From assembly GCA_003550325.1 (NCBI GenBank), contig QKWP01000648.1, positions 140,046 through 204,045 of the forward strand: a stretch of 64,000 nt of DNA. Direction: 5' to 3'. The first letter of the stretch is position 1; every line of letters starts with the position of its first letter. The notes beneath the pieces were generated by a model. It was not told the origin of the DNA and searched no databases. It worked only from the letters and a program-made list of their open reading frames with translations. Source of the DNA: Gigaspora rosea (Eukaryota > Glomeromycota > Glomeromycetes > Diversisporales > Gigasporaceae). A program made the position numbers and the translations under genes. Of this stretch, positions 22,345 to 34,330 are shown piece after piece.

Positions 22345-23868
22345 ATGAATTTTTTTTCTTTCTTTAAAAAAAAGGACTCTAAACAACTTCGTACACTTGG
22401 ATACAATTATCGACATGGTATTGGTGTTGAGAAAGACGAAAAGAAAGCTTTTGAATATTATATGAAAGCAGCTGAATTAGGAAATCCAACTGCGATGCAA
22501 GATGTTAGTCTTTGTTATTATTATGGAATTGGGGTAGAAATAAATTATCGGAAATCATTCGAATATTGTAAGAGATCCGCAGATTTGGGTAATGCTTATG
22601 GAATGTGTAGTGTTGGTAAACGTTATAATTACGGAGAGGGAGTTGATCAAGATAAAAATAAAGCATTTGAATACTATAAAAAATCTGCTAATATGGGATC
22701 TAAAATGGCAATGTATAATGTTGCTGGCTGTTATCGAAATGGTATCGGTACAAAGAGGGATATTCAGAATGCAAATTATTGGTTCAGAAAGCGTAGAAGG
22801 CTTTTGAAAACTAATAAATCACCCGATCATATCAATCCTGAACTCAAAAGAATATTAGACGATGAGAAATTTAAATTATCTTGGATTGATTATAATGAGT
22901 TCAAAGATATCGAAGAAGAAGGAAAGGGAGGATTCGCAACTGTATATAGTGCAAATTGGTCGGATGGAATTAATCATACGTGGAGAGATGTTGCACTTAA
23001 AGTGATTCACAATTCAAACGAAAATGAGCAAGAATTTATCCAAGAATTGAAGAATTACTGTGAAATTGGTTATGCGAATCCTTCATTCTTGAACTGTGAT
23101 GGAGTGTCAAGAAATGATGATGGTGATTATATTATTGTTATGCAGATTGCAGCAAAAGGATCGTTACGACAAAACCTTGTAGAAGTATCACAATTGGAAT
23201 GGAAGGATAAATTGAACATTTTGAACGGTATAGCTATTGATCTTGAGTCGATTCATTCGCAAGAACTCGTCCACAGAGATTTACACAGCGGAAATATTTT
23301 GCAAGGAGATACTTTGCAAAAAGCATATATCACTGATCTTGGACTTTCTAAAAATGAAAAGGAAGGAAAAATTTGTGGTATTCTTCCATATATAGCGCCT
23401 GAAATTTTAGTTGGTCAACCGTATACTAAAGCATCAGATATTTACAGTCTTGGAGTTATCATGGCAGAGATTTCGACCGGACAAAGAGCATTTGATGGAA
23501 TTCCGTTTGATAATTTCCTTGTATCAAAAATTATCGATGGATCAAGACCCGAATGTTTGGGGCCTGATTGCTATATTAAATTAGCTACGAAATGTATGGA
23601 TAAAGAATTTAATAAACGACCTACTGCAACAGAAATTAATGAAATAATCACACGATGGTTAGATGAAATAGATCAGGAAGACGATAATGAAATCAAAAAA
23701 CAAATTATGGAAGCTAATAAGATTAAACCAGAACTAAATAAACAAATACATTCACATGAAATATATACCAGCAAGATATATGATACGAAAAAATTTTCCG
23801 AATATTTTAGTAAATCGATGGATGTAGTAGAAATTTCGAGTAATTTCTCAAATTTAGAATTAAATTAA
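22345..23868 (+). CDS. Sel1-repeat / TKL-like protein kinase, unit B (complete)
   Basis: The protein has 507 residues. The start MNFFSFF is used because the MDSK methionine of copies A and D is lysine here (KKKDSK). Sel1 repeats lie at about 13-152. The kinase domain is at about 184-440: GKGGFATV (193-200), K219 in VALK, HRD 310-312 with N317, DLG 331-333, APE 351-353 and DIYSLG 365-370. The tail of about 60 residues is polar and unassigned. All catalytic residues needed for phosphotransfer are present, with DLG replacing DFG, which is common in such fungal families. There is no signal peptide or membrane segment, so a soluble intracellular signalling kinase is likely. Sel1 repeats usually bind protein partners. 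This is the best preserved copy in the window and may be taken as the reference. Confidence 0.92.
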   Translation: MNFFSFFKKKDSKQLRTLGYNYRHGIGVEKDEKKAFEYYMKAAELGNPTAMQDVSLCYYYGIGVEINYRKSFEYCKRSADLGNAYGMCSVGKRYNYGEGVDQDKNKAFEYYKKSANMGSKMAMYNVAGCYRNGIGTKRDIQNANYWFRKRRRLLKTNKSPDHINPELKRILDDEKFKLSWIDYNEFKDIEEEGKGGFATVYSANWSDGINHTWRDVALKVIHNSNENEQEFIQELKNYCEIGYANPSFLNCDGVSRNDDGDYIIVMQIAAKGSLRQNLVEVSQLEWKDKLNILNGIAIDLESIHSQELVHRDLHSGNILQGDTLQKAYITDLGLSKNEKEGKICGILPYIAPEILVGQPYTKASDIYSLGVIMAEISTGQRAFDGIPFDNFLVSKIIDGSRPECLGPDCYIKLATKCMDKEFNKRPTATEINEIITRWLDEIDQEDDNEIKKQIMEANKIKPELNKQIHSHEIYTSKIYDTKKFSEYFSKSMDVVEISSNFSNLELN

Positions 23869-25691
23869 ACTAGCGTCATCAATTACATTTAAATAGGGTA
23901 AGAAATAATTTTTATAAATGCATTTAAGAAAAATCATCAAATCAACTCGAACAAATAAGAAAATAAATGCTGTTTTGGTTTATACGGTTGTAAATACTAG
24001 GGGGTTACATAATTAATGATTTGGCATCCGATTTCAGACAAAATAAGTGACGTATTTACTTCAAAATGTGTGATGCATAAATCTTGATTCGGAATGTTTT
24101 TTAACTGTCGGGTAGATAAAATGAGGGTCGAGTAATTTATTAAGTACACTTGTCAGGTTCACAGTGAGATTATTTTTTTAACGTATAGAATTAAAAAATG
24201 CTATTTAATTAACATGTGTATCTATTTAATTCACTGTGTCGGATTTAAAATAGAAGTAGGATCTTTTAAACGCCCACTTATTCTCAAAATAGGGTGATTC
24301 AAAGTTAACTTATTTCAAAAACAAGTAGGGGTTTAAAAAGTCCTATTTCTGGATTGAAATTTTGAAATCAGATAATGAAATAGGTGTTATTCGGAGAATA
24401 AATAAGCATCCTTAATATATAAATAAGCTTACAAATTAAATAAATAAAATTTACAAAACACCGATCCCCTACTATTATTAAAGGTCGTAAATAAATTTTA
24501 TTTAGCGGAAAATATTTAAAATTGATTAAGCGTGTTTATTATTAAGATGATTATGCGTAACTTAATATAATAAAATCATGTTTATTGGTGAAAGATATTA
24601 AATAAGTTTTTCATTTAATCAGCAAACTTTACAACAAACCTCCTTTTTTTTTACCTTTTACAATCAATAAAGTATTCAAAGATATCGCTCATGCAACTTT
24701 GTCATGGGTCTTCATTCTTGACATCAACGAATTACTATAATACTTTTCGCATTAATAAGCTTTTATGAAAATAAAAAATCGGTAAGCCCAAATTACAATA
24801 ACAATATATTTTGTAATTTTGATGACGAATTTGATAAAAAAATCATTAACAGATAAGGACCGTTCAAGTATCGATTTCAATGTTTATTTGGATTGATTAT
24901 AATAAATGAGCACTAGTACTATCACTCATTAATCACATCGAAAAATGATGCTTGCAAAAATTCAATTACGTCATGAATCTCATACTGTAATTTGTAAATA
25001 AAATTATACTTGTGCACTATTATAATTACTTGCTAATCACATTGAGAACAACCTAAGCCAGGTGTGAAAATGCCAAGCCAACTATCTGTAAGTTCATACA
25101 AACGTATGAGTGCAATTATCAATATCCTTATTGCTACTTATTGTCACTTTGTTTAATGTTTTATTCATTAGTAATTGTCATCTATCACATTATGCAATAA
25201 ATATTATAAAAAAATGATATGATCACTGCAATGAGAATTTTTATAATTTAAAATTAATAACATCATCAAATGCGTATTACTGTACATTTTTATCTTCACT
25301 TAAATTTAAATCAAATAATTATAAAGCATTAATGTAAATAAATTAAATCATAAATGTATATTTATTGTGAAATTGTGAACTAAATAATTATATTATTGAA
25401 TTAAAAAATATTCTTTATACTAATGCATAAGTTAATGTAAATATCCATGAATCTGATTACCTTATTTAATTGTTTAGATTTATGTCCATTTTTTATACTT
25501 ACAGTAATTTAAATAATTTATACATCAGTACTTGTAAATTAAATTTCAAATGAACTTAGGCAGTAAATGAAAAATGATTAATTGTTTTAAATAATCTTTT
25601 AATTACGTATTAAATTAATGTATAAAAAATAAATTATTTATGGATTAAATAACTAATTAATGTTAAAAATGTGAACGCAAATAAAATGAAA
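23869..25691. other. 3' flank of kinase B
   Basis: This is a noncoding duplicate of 15520-17047. Unit B has an extra stretch at about 24087-24170 and another at 24288-24460 ('agggtgattcaaagttaact') that are absent from A, probably small insertions in B or deletions in A. No gene is seen. Confidence 0.55.
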
Positions 25692-25817
25692 CTAAATACA
25701 CGTAGTAATATACACGTAGAAATATACGCGTAGTAATATACGCGTAGTAATATACACGTAGTAATATACACGTAATAATATACGCGTAGTAATATACACG
25801 TAGTAATATACATGTAG
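25692..25817. repeat. 14-bp tandem repeat, unit B, left part
   Basis: About nine copies of the ACACGTAGTAATAT unit. The array is split here by the transposon at 25818-29612 and resumes at 29613. Confidence 0.9.
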
Positions 25818-26213
25818 CAGGGACAGTGATTTTCTGCGGTGACAAAACCAAAATTATGTGGTGACAAAATTTAAATTATGATGTGATGTGAACAGTGTTT
25901 AAAATAGAAATTTTAATTTACCGGTACAAGCATGATTAAAAATCCATTTGATTGGCTAAAAATTTGATCTTCGTCAAATTAAAATTTAAAATTTGATTGG
26001 CTCATATCGAAAATATAACTTTCGAAAAATACGCCGAATATGCTCTACTTACATCCTTCCGGCATAGATTTAATTTTTTTTACACATTCATAAAAATTAT
26101 ATTTAAAAGTTTACGCGTTTTTTTTTTTTTTTATATTTATTTTCGATCATTTCGATCATTTCAATCTCGTCAAGTAGTATTAATAACGCGAATAATTGGT
26201 TTAAATAAAAATT

Positions 26214-28734
26214 ATGTCAAATAATAAGCGCGCCAAATATAGTAATTTTCAAAAAACTCGCGATAAAATGCCGAAGAGCAAAATTAATCATGGCCCCTGT
26301 TCTATCTATAATTGTAATAAAAGCTCTAATGATTTTCGATGTTTAAGTAACTTGGCTATAAGAAAAGCATCCGCTAAAGGAAATCTTCGCTTGTATCCTT
26401 ATTTGCAACCCGGTTATCAAATTTGTAGTCCACATTATACGGCTATTGTTGAAAATCAATTACCTGAACCAACATCCGCGCCCGCACAAGCATTTATTCC
26501 AACAACATTACCAGTTAAACCATCAATTGGTGATCAAATTAAACAAATGACTAGCGTGTTATATACAAAAAGACATGATAATGTGATACTTGACCCTAAT
26601 GAATTCGATAAAATGCTTAAGGAAACTGACCCTAATTTAACCAATTTTTTTGCTGATATGTGTGCTATATTAATACCGCGGGACCGCTCACCTTATAATA
26701 AAAAAGAAGATCGAAAAAAATTGTCGCGATCTTATACTTAATGGCGGGAATACGTAATCAGCATGTTAATAATTTTAAACTAGAGCTTGCTTTATATATT
26801 GCAGGATCTGGAGTAACTTGCGATGCAATTAATGCATTAAGTAGTGCTGGAGTATCAGTTACTCATCAGACCGTATATAACTACAAAAAAAAAATTGCTG
26901 ATGAACATCCGATAAGAGTAAAAAATATTTCGATGAAAACAAAAATAATCTGTGCATATACAACCTGGATGATTATCATAACATCCATGAAAATCGATGT
27001 CCAGACTGCACATCTCTTTCGAGTGCAGTTCACCTAGCGACATGTGTGGCTAAAAGTGTTGAAAAATCTGATCCCGTACCAATTATGTTTAATAATAAGT
27101 CTGTCCATAATCCCAATAATATTGACACTTCTATTGTTTGTGAAAAACTTATTAACCAATATCAGTATTGCTTCGATTTATCGTATTCGAAAAAGATGGC
27201 TCAATGGAATAGTTCATTTTCTAATTTTGATAGAATCGAACAGCTTTCAATCCATTTTTATGATAATGCCATCGAGGAACGAAAGGAAGAGCGCAAAATG
27301 AAAGGTGCAATGTTAGTAGGAGTAAAGGAACAACAGCTACATTCCATGCAAGATTACCTAAATGCATTAAATATTGTTTTCGACTATAATAAAGAAATAG
27401 GTCATCTTGATGGTAATGTAGTGCCGATTGTTGCTGACTGGCTGGGTCAGCGTTATATTCGTCAAGCACTTACCCATTTTTATAAAAAAAATGAAAATTC
27501 AATACCGAAAGAAATTGTATCGGTTGTTCCTTTACTTGGGCCCTTGCACGTCGCTCTTAATACAAAAGAGCAGGTAATGAAATTTTATTACCCATTCTTC
27601 GAAAAGCTCTTTCATTTTGTGTTTGGGGAAAGAAAAATTTTGGCCAAAAAACCTAGACCGTGGAGAACGAATCTTCTACTCGAATTGGCATTTACTGCAT
27701 GGATAGAGATTAAAGAGCATATTGTAAAAAAATTTATTTTTTTACAAAAAAATATCGAGTATCAGGTTATTATGGAGCTGTTGGACAATATCGTACCTGC
27801 TTCTCTCGATATATATGCTTTGTTATTTCGATCTGAATCCTTCAATAATTACGTAGAAACGATTTTTCGTATATGGACCTTCGCCTTGCGATGGCATCGT
27901 AAAAATTATAATAAGGCTCCGTTGGCATTTTTATCGGACCTATTCTATTGGGAAAAGATTGAGCATCCAATGAGAGAAGCAATTAAAAAAAATTTAGTAA
28001 AATTTAAAGATTATTGGGTCGAAAACATGCATAGTAGAATACGTGCTACAACATCTCCAAAGGATGCTGCTGACAATATACAAAAACAGGCTTATCTTTT
28101 AGATTTTCATAAATATTCAGCATTCCGTGAGATGTTTTCAACTATGAAACGTTACCCGTATTCACCGCGAGATCTGAAATTTTTAACTACTAAAACCTGT
28201 ATTTTTCTTATTTCACAATTTCAAGAAATTTACAGGAAAAACGAAGAAACTAATTTAGTCAGTAGTAAAATTCCATTTCCATTAAAACGACAAAAAAAAA
28301 AAGAATTACCCACCTCATATAATCTTCCTACTTTAGGTGAAATAGACATAACAAGTATGCCAACCGGATATAGCACACTATTTCTTTCCTTATTCAATAA
28401 TTGTGATCATTGTTATAAAATATTGAATATAAATGATCAAACAATTATTTTAATATGTGGCCACGGATTTCACCTTGAATGCTATAATTCGATAGAGAAA
28501 AAATGCAGACATTGTTTAAATTACTACAAAAAGGGAATATGGAAAAATGTTAATGCATTTTTAAATGGTTTAAATTCAGAAAAAAATTTTGACAAAGATT
28601 TGAAAAAAAATGCGCAAGAAGATAATGAAGAGGATAACAATAATTCAGAAGAGACAGAAATCGATCAATTAAATAGACAAGAATCTCTAGAATTAGATTT
28701 ACTTAATAGAATTAGCGAAATTAATAGTTGGTAA
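26214..28734 (+). pseudogene. Transposase with N-terminal C2CH-like finger and C-terminal RING
   Basis: Three consecutive frames (26214-26741, 26741-27037 and 27046-28734) read as one protein interrupted by two shifts, at the A-run near 26714-26720 and near 26930. The first frame has a CX4C ... CSPH zinc-finger-like N-terminus. The middle contains a YNLDDYHNIHENRCPD motif at about 26957-27004. The last, 562 codons, has VADWLGQRYIRQAL, VPLLGPLHVALN and ENMHSRIR segments, whose acidic residues may be catalytic (inference). It ends with a RING-H2-like finger (C453, C456, C471, H473, H476, C479, C487, C490 of that frame) and an acidic tail. Both shifts lie in homopolymer-rich sequence, so assembly error is possible. 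It was originally about 840 residues. Confidence 0.75.
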
Positions 28735-29169
28735 AAAAAAAAAATTAAGAAGCTAGTTTTACTTACATGCAAATTTTAAATTTTAAAAAAAAAGTCAAAT
28801 AAATTAGAAATATCCGGTAAAGCTATACAAGGCTTGAGTGTTTGGTTGAGGCATGGTGTTGGCTAGGTTGATCTACTTATTTCCTGGTAAGTACAAAATA
28901 AAAAGTCAAATATATGTTCGCTTCTTAGTTTCAAATAGTATAAGTAGAAGTTAGTTGAACATAAAAGGTCATATTTTTTGGAAAACAATGATATAATAAC
29001 TTTTTATTGAATCTGATTATACCAGATTAAATTTGAAGGTAAGAAAACAAGCGAACTGCTAAGGTAGTGGTGAAGTTTCGTCGATGGTTAATATGAATGT
29101 AACCTAGTTTGCATATAAGTAAAAATGGGCTTTTCCTTATTTAAGCAATATAAAAAAATTTTGTCGATC
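28735..29169. other. 3' noncoding part of the transposon
   Basis: This stretch between the transposase stop and the inner inverted repeat is AT-rich. It has no gene. Confidence 0.5.
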
Positions 29170-29612
29170 AGCCAATCAAATGGATTTTTAATCATGCTAC
29201 CGGTACATGCACCTGTTATATAAAAAAATACCGGTTCAAAAAAAAAAAAACCTGCATTAGTAGAAAATGATCATCAGATCATTGGGACACATAGATGCAC
29301 GCACCGGTTACTTCGAAAAATTCTGGATCATGCACCGTTTGTTGCACCGGCCCAATTTTAAAATACTGGTATATGCAATATAAAAAACGGTAGATCCGGA
29401 TTTTTATCATGCTATTTTATACACTGGATGTGAACCATATTTGCCAAATTATGCACGATTCTAATAAATTGGCAAATTATGTGACAATTCTTATAAATTG
29501 CCACATTATGTGCTATGTGCTATTCTGCGGTGAAAACACCAAATTATGTGATATAAGCATATTTATGTGAATTCTGTGGTATTATGTGAAACACAGAAAA
29601 TCACTGTCCCTG

Positions 29613-29702
29613 ACACGTAGTACTGTAATATACACATAGTAATACTGTACACACGTAGTAATATACACGTAGTAATATACACTTAGTAATATACACTTAG
29701 TG
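29613..29702. repeat. 14-bp tandem repeat, unit B, right part
   Basis: About six copies of ACACGTAGTAATAT and variants continue the array at 25692-25817 on the other side of the transposon. Unit B tail sequence follows to 29919. Confidence 0.85.
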
Positions 29703-29919
29703 ATATTCATGATCAATTAAGATCGAATAGAAAATAAGCAAGAGCTTGAATAGCTTATTTTAAAAAGCTAATGCATAATAAACAAGAATCGATACTTTAT
29801 ATTCAAAAATCATTAAATTAGTCAAAGTGCCAGACTAGACTAGTCCTTACTACACATGTTAATGAATAATATAAATAACTTTAATGAGTATGTGAAATGT
29901 TCGAGTTCTGAATTTATTC

Positions 29920-30417
29920 TGTCACGGGCTAAAAGTGATCTCTGAAATTAGGCGTAGCAAACCCGTAATCAAAGAAGCAATCGAAATCTAAAGAAAGAAA
30001 TCAAGAAATTAATCAATAGTTAACGATATAAAATACTATTAAACATAGCCATCGTTGTTCTAATCATATAATACTTACATATCATCATAAACCCCTTAGT
30101 TATAGTGATTCTACCATGATAAGAGATCAATGCTTCTACCGTGATTCTTTTGTGATGAAAGATCGATTTATCCCCAACCCCTTTAATTCATTGTCTAGTG
30201 AAAATTATAAAAGCGCCGTAGCTTTCTCTCTTGTAAATATAAAATCCCACGAGATTCCAATATTCTTAATCTAATACATTCAATAAATACTCGATAAATA
30301 TTTTTTTAATAAATAACTTCCAAATCACCAACGTCACGCCTCTGGTGAGTATTCTAATATAATAAACTCTATATTTTCATATGTTTCATATAAAAGGATA
30401 CAATTCCGCCTGTAACA
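29920..30417 (+). repeat. 5' LTR of first LTR element
   Basis: It is 498 bp, starting TGTCACGGGC and ending CTGTAACA. It is followed by TTTGGTGGTGACTGTGAG, a candidate primer-binding region that also follows the 5' LTR of the second element. The TG...CA ends are canonical. Confidence 0.85.
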
Positions 30418-30489
30418 TTTGGTGGTGACTGTGAGATACCGACTTTATAAAAATAACTGAAATTCTAAACCTTAAAATAAATAACGAAC

Positions 30490-31298
30490 AATTTCAACAA
30501 TTCATGGAATTGTTGACTAAATCCGTTAGTAAGGATGAAGCTAAGGCCTCTCCGAAAGAAAATAATTTAGTAAAGGTCAAGTATTTTTATGGCACTGACG
30601 ATAAAGATCCTTTCAAATGGTTGGATGATTTCGAAAGGGCAGCCGAAGCCAACAATTGGACCGAAGAATGAAGAGTGAAAATCACATTGGGATACTTGAA
30701 AGAAATGGCTGCGGAATGGTATAAAGAAAATAAAGAAGTAATTGAATATTAGAATATTAAAGGGGAAACCGAAGAAGAACAAAAGCAAAGTTTCTACCAT
30801 TTGTTTGTAGAACAATTTGCTCCTGAAGAATGTCAACATCGTTGGCAAATTGAGTTGAATGAGTTGTGACAAAAAGAAATTGAAAAAGTGGATACATATA
30901 CTACAAAATTCAAAAAGTTACTTAGTAGAGTTAATGTAAATGATAGGTTCTCAAATGGATATATAGTACGTATGTTCTTGAATGGCTTGAAAGGCAATAA
31001 TGCTACTTTCGTAGCCGTAGCCACCCCAAAGAACTTAACTGAAGCCATAGCAGCAGCAAGAAGAGTTGAAGCAAGCAACTATTATGGACAGCATAATTCG
31101 GAAATAGCAAAACAACTAAAAGTGAAAAACGAGTTAAGCGATATGAAGAAGAAAATTGACGAAATGGCTTTAAATTATGCTGCCTTAACAGGCAAAATTA
31201 AGGATGCTCCCGCAATCCCCAAAAATAAGACAAGAAATAGTATCATTTGTTTTCGATGCAAAGAGATGGGACACATATCCCGTGAATGTATGTCATAA
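30490..31298 (+). pseudogene. Gag-like fragment with zinc knuckle
   Basis: The Gag-type sequence includes a YGTDDKDPFKWLDDFERA segment and ends with a CX2CX4HX4C zinc knuckle (about 31249-31290), the nucleic-acid-binding motif of retroelement Gag. The region is broken and is treated as a fossil. No protease or polymerase follows. Confidence 0.7.
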
Positions 31299-31379
31299 AA
31301 AAAAAAAACCTCACAATCCAACCATTTGAGATTATGATCGGCTAAACATCTTAAAAGAACATTGGTTTAAAATAATATC

Positions 31380-32880
31380 CATTTCTCCTCATAACAAATG
31401 CATAGACACCAAAGTATCCCCAGCATATTCAGCAATTTAAGATATAGATCTTTACATTTTCCAAATGAATTGGAACATTTTACAGAATTAGTCAAACATA
31501 TTCAGTCTTACCTTATCGATAATTATGCTTCTTGGCTTCATTTAAAATTTTCTCGAATTTATCAAATAAGTTTTGATAATGAAAACTTTAATGCTTTACA
31601 ACAATTTTGCATCGATATTCTTGTGTATAGTTTTTAATTCTGAAGAATTTAAAACTCTTCAAGAAAAGGTATTTATTGCTCTTTTGAAACAAGATGATTT
31701 GCAATTGGAAGAATCTGAAATTTGGGATAAATTTATTTATGTGGAAAGGCAAGCACTCCAAATCTACTATCTAATCTCGAAGAATGGACAAATGAAAATT
31801 TTAAGTCTTTAAAAGCTACACTTCAACATTACCTTCCACATGTTAGATACTTTCAAATCCCTAGCGAAGATGTATTAAAGAAATTAAATCTTAACACAAT
31901 ATTCTTGAAAAAAAAAAAAATCAATAAAATATCATATAAATTTAAACTTTTACTTAGAGGCAGTAGGGATGGGTTTACAGTCGATTCTTAGTCGTGTAAA
32001 AGATAAATCAAAAGCAATTGACTATGGTAAATATCACAAGGCCTGATTTTTGGTGGTGATCTTGGAATGGGACGTCTTGATAATCCTATTTCTATAGAAT
32101 GGTGTATGAAAAACCAATAAGAGACATAAAAAAAAATTTCAGAATGATAAGTTTCAAAAATTACAAAAAAATCAGTACAATAATATTGCGGTAACATACT
32201 CTGATAAGATTTTGAATCGGAAAACTTTCTTCACTTCAAGAAAATACATTAGTATCACTAATTAGCTGAGAGGATTTACAAATAAAAGAAGTAAAAATTT
32301 GAAACCGAGATTATCGAATGGGGAATTGTTCAAAATTCTAGCCTACCATCCAATTCTGAAGATTGGTCCCATGATAATTCTTTTGTTTTAAAAGACCACT
32401 TTGCGAAATTATTTACCTCCTATCCACTATTTCCAAATACATGGTGGCGATGTAATTGACAATTTATAAGCATATCGACGAATCCTAGATGATGATTTAT
32501 GAGATGATATCATGAAAGACTTATATCCAAGCAAGCCGATATCATCAATAATTCTTTCACCTCGCGTAGTTTTAATACAGACATTTCCATCCAGAACGAC
32601 TGAACCATTTTTAACGATCATTAATGAAGTACACGCTGCTAAAATTACTTTATAGATTGCTGATACGTACTCTGCAACCAATTATCCTTATGAATTTAAA
32701 TTACTCCTTCGCGGAACTAGAGATGGTTTTACTCCTGCTTCATTTTGGAATTTACGTTATAAGCAAACGAATGTTGTTATAGTTGCAAAGGTTAACGACA
32801 CTGATGGAATTCTTGGCGGATATAATTATGCCAAACGGGATAAATTGTAGGATTTTGGAATAAAACTCAGATGACGACAA
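31380..32880 (+). pseudogene. Captured host BTB/BACK/TLDc gene fragments inside LTR element
   Basis: The sequence resembles fungal proteins of the BTB-BACK-TLDc type. A BTB/BACK-like part lies at about 31420-31880, a TLDc-like start at about 31940-32100, a second BACK-like part at about 32310-32420 and a second TLDc-like part at about 32650-32850 (FKLLLRGTRDGFTPASFWNL). The order suggests pieces of two related genes laid end to end. It is broken in many places and is presumed non-functional. Acquisition by the retroelement is an inference from its position between the LTRs. Confidence 0.65.
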
Positions 32881-33387
32881 TGAAATTCAAAGGCAATTTT
32901 TTGAAGTGGATATGCAAATGGTAACAAGTTTAGACTGAACAACTTTTGTTGGGGATAGATAAGAACATATAGATCTCCAAATTCTGTTTGGTTCAAAAAT
33001 AGAGTTATGGCAACAGATGTCGAAACAAATAAGTTTAGACAAACATGTTAGAATGATGCAAATAAAGTTAAAAGAAAAGCTATAGAAGCTGTGAATAGGG
33101 CGAGGAGCCAATATTAGGCAATACTTCACGTGAATTGCCCCACTAAGAGTAAAATTGATAATATATTCTAAACAAGGATTATGCGACATGATAGGGTAAA
33201 TTATTTCGAAGTACAAGAATGGTTATAAGAAACTATACCCCGGCATGGTTCTATGATACAAGTGAAGGTAATATATACCATTCACCTTCATTGAATGTAC
33301 CAAGTGGGTAAAAGAATTTCTGTATGACAGTCAATATAAATAATAATATTTGTGAGAAAGAGAAGATACAACAATGTTGTATAGAGA

Positions 33388-33507
33388 ACAATGCAGATTC
33401 GCCGGACGAGGCAGCATTGTGATAATAACATAGATTCGCCAGAGGAGGCAACGTTATAGCAATAGGACAACACAGATTCGCCGAAGGAGGCAGTATTGTC
33501 TATTGTA
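33388..33507. repeat. Short tandem repeat in first LTR element
   Basis: Three copies of a roughly 40-bp unit contain AGATTCGCCRRAGGAGGCA. The array lies just upstream of the 3' LTR. The rest of 32881-33671 has no assignable gene. Confidence 0.7.
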
Positions 33508-33671
33508 GCTCTCTTTTCTCCTTGATAGTCAAGTTTAACTTATAAATGCGCAAAAATAGACCTTGGATGTATAAATGATAATGAAAGTAATTTCGAAGAC
33601 TTACAGAAAACATTACAGTTAATAATACTCAGATTTTTATACGTGGGATGCATAAAATAAGCGTGGGCGAA

Positions 33672-34165
33672 TGTCACAGGCTATAAGTAATCTCCAAAAT
33701 TAGGCGTAGCAAACCCGTGATCAAAGAAGCAATCGAACCTAAAGAAAGAAATCAAGAAATTAATCAATAGTTAACGATATAAAATACTATTAAACATAGC
33801 CATCGTTGTTATAATCATATAATACTTATTATCATAAACCCCTTAGTTATAGTGATTCTACCATGATAAGAGATCAATAATTCTACTGTGATTCTTTCGT
33901 GATGAAAGATCGATTTATTCCCAACACCTTTAATTCATTAGTCTAGTGAAAATTATAAAAGCGCTGTAGCTTTCTCTCTTGTAAACATATCATCCCACGA
34001 GATTCCAATATTCTTAATCTAATACATTCAATAAATACCTGATAAATATTTTTTTAATAAATAACTTCCAAATCACCAACGTCACGCCTCTGGCGAGTAT
34101 TCTAATATAATAAACTCTATATTTTCGTATGTTTCATATAAAAGGATACAATTCCGCCCGTAACA
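33672..34165 (+). repeat. 3' LTR of first LTR element
   Basis: It is 494 bp, starting TGTCACAGGC and ending CGTAACA. The preceding sequence 'cgtgggatgcataaaata' is shared with the second element at the same place and probably leads into its polypurine-type primer site. Confidence 0.85.
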
Positions 34166-34330
34166 ATTTATTTTAAAAATAAATTTTATTCTAAAGTTTG
34201 GTTATTTTATGAGCATGAAACTGTAAAAAAAATTTTCTCATGCAAATTTTGAACTTTCCCGATCATGAGCTATATCATTTCAAAATTATGCTCAATTATT
34301 TATGTCCAAAGTTTTTTGCTAGCTAAATGT

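Larger units (their letters stand above)
25818..29612 (+). mobile_element. 3.8-kb DNA transposon with RING-finger transposase
   Basis: The terminal inverted repeats are CAGGGACAGTGATTTTCTG at both ends. The 8-bp flanks ACATGTAG (25810-25817) and ACACGTAG (29613-29620) look like a target duplication with one change. A second, longer inverted pair lies inside the ends: ACCGGTA...ATCCATTTGATTGGCT at about 25920-25957 and its complement at about 29170-29208. The transposase gene is at 26214-28734. 8-bp duplications and CAGGG ends fit hAT or Kyakuja-Dileera-Zisupton-type elements; the superfamily is not settled. A single end with one base different lies at 59284-59304. Confidence 0.85.
29920..34165 (+). 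mobile_element. LTR retrotransposon fossil with captured BTB/BACK/TLDc fragments
   Basis: The direct LTRs (29920-30417 and 33672-34165) start TGTCACRGGCTA and end CGTAACA. They look low-to-mid 90s percent identical by eye, so insertion is fairly recent. A Gag-like region follows the 5' LTR at about 30490-31298. Beyond it the usual protease and reverse transcriptase are missing. Instead there is sequence resembling host BTB/BACK/TLDc genes (about 31380-32880) and a small tandem repeat (33388-33507). The element is non-autonomous and broken, with several breaks in its coding parts. No clean target duplication was found. Ty3/Gypsy affiliation is inferred from the Gag type only. Confidence 0.82.

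Noticed and set aside
25818-29612. Firm assignment to hAT or Kyakuja-Dileera-Zisupton
   Set aside because: End sequence and 8-bp duplication fit more than one superfamily, and I could not align the catalytic core to a named family by eye.
29911-34175. Target duplication for the first LTR element
   Set aside because: The flanks share only AT-rich ATTTATT. Comparison with unit A suggests a few bases were lost at the site, so no duplication can be claimed.
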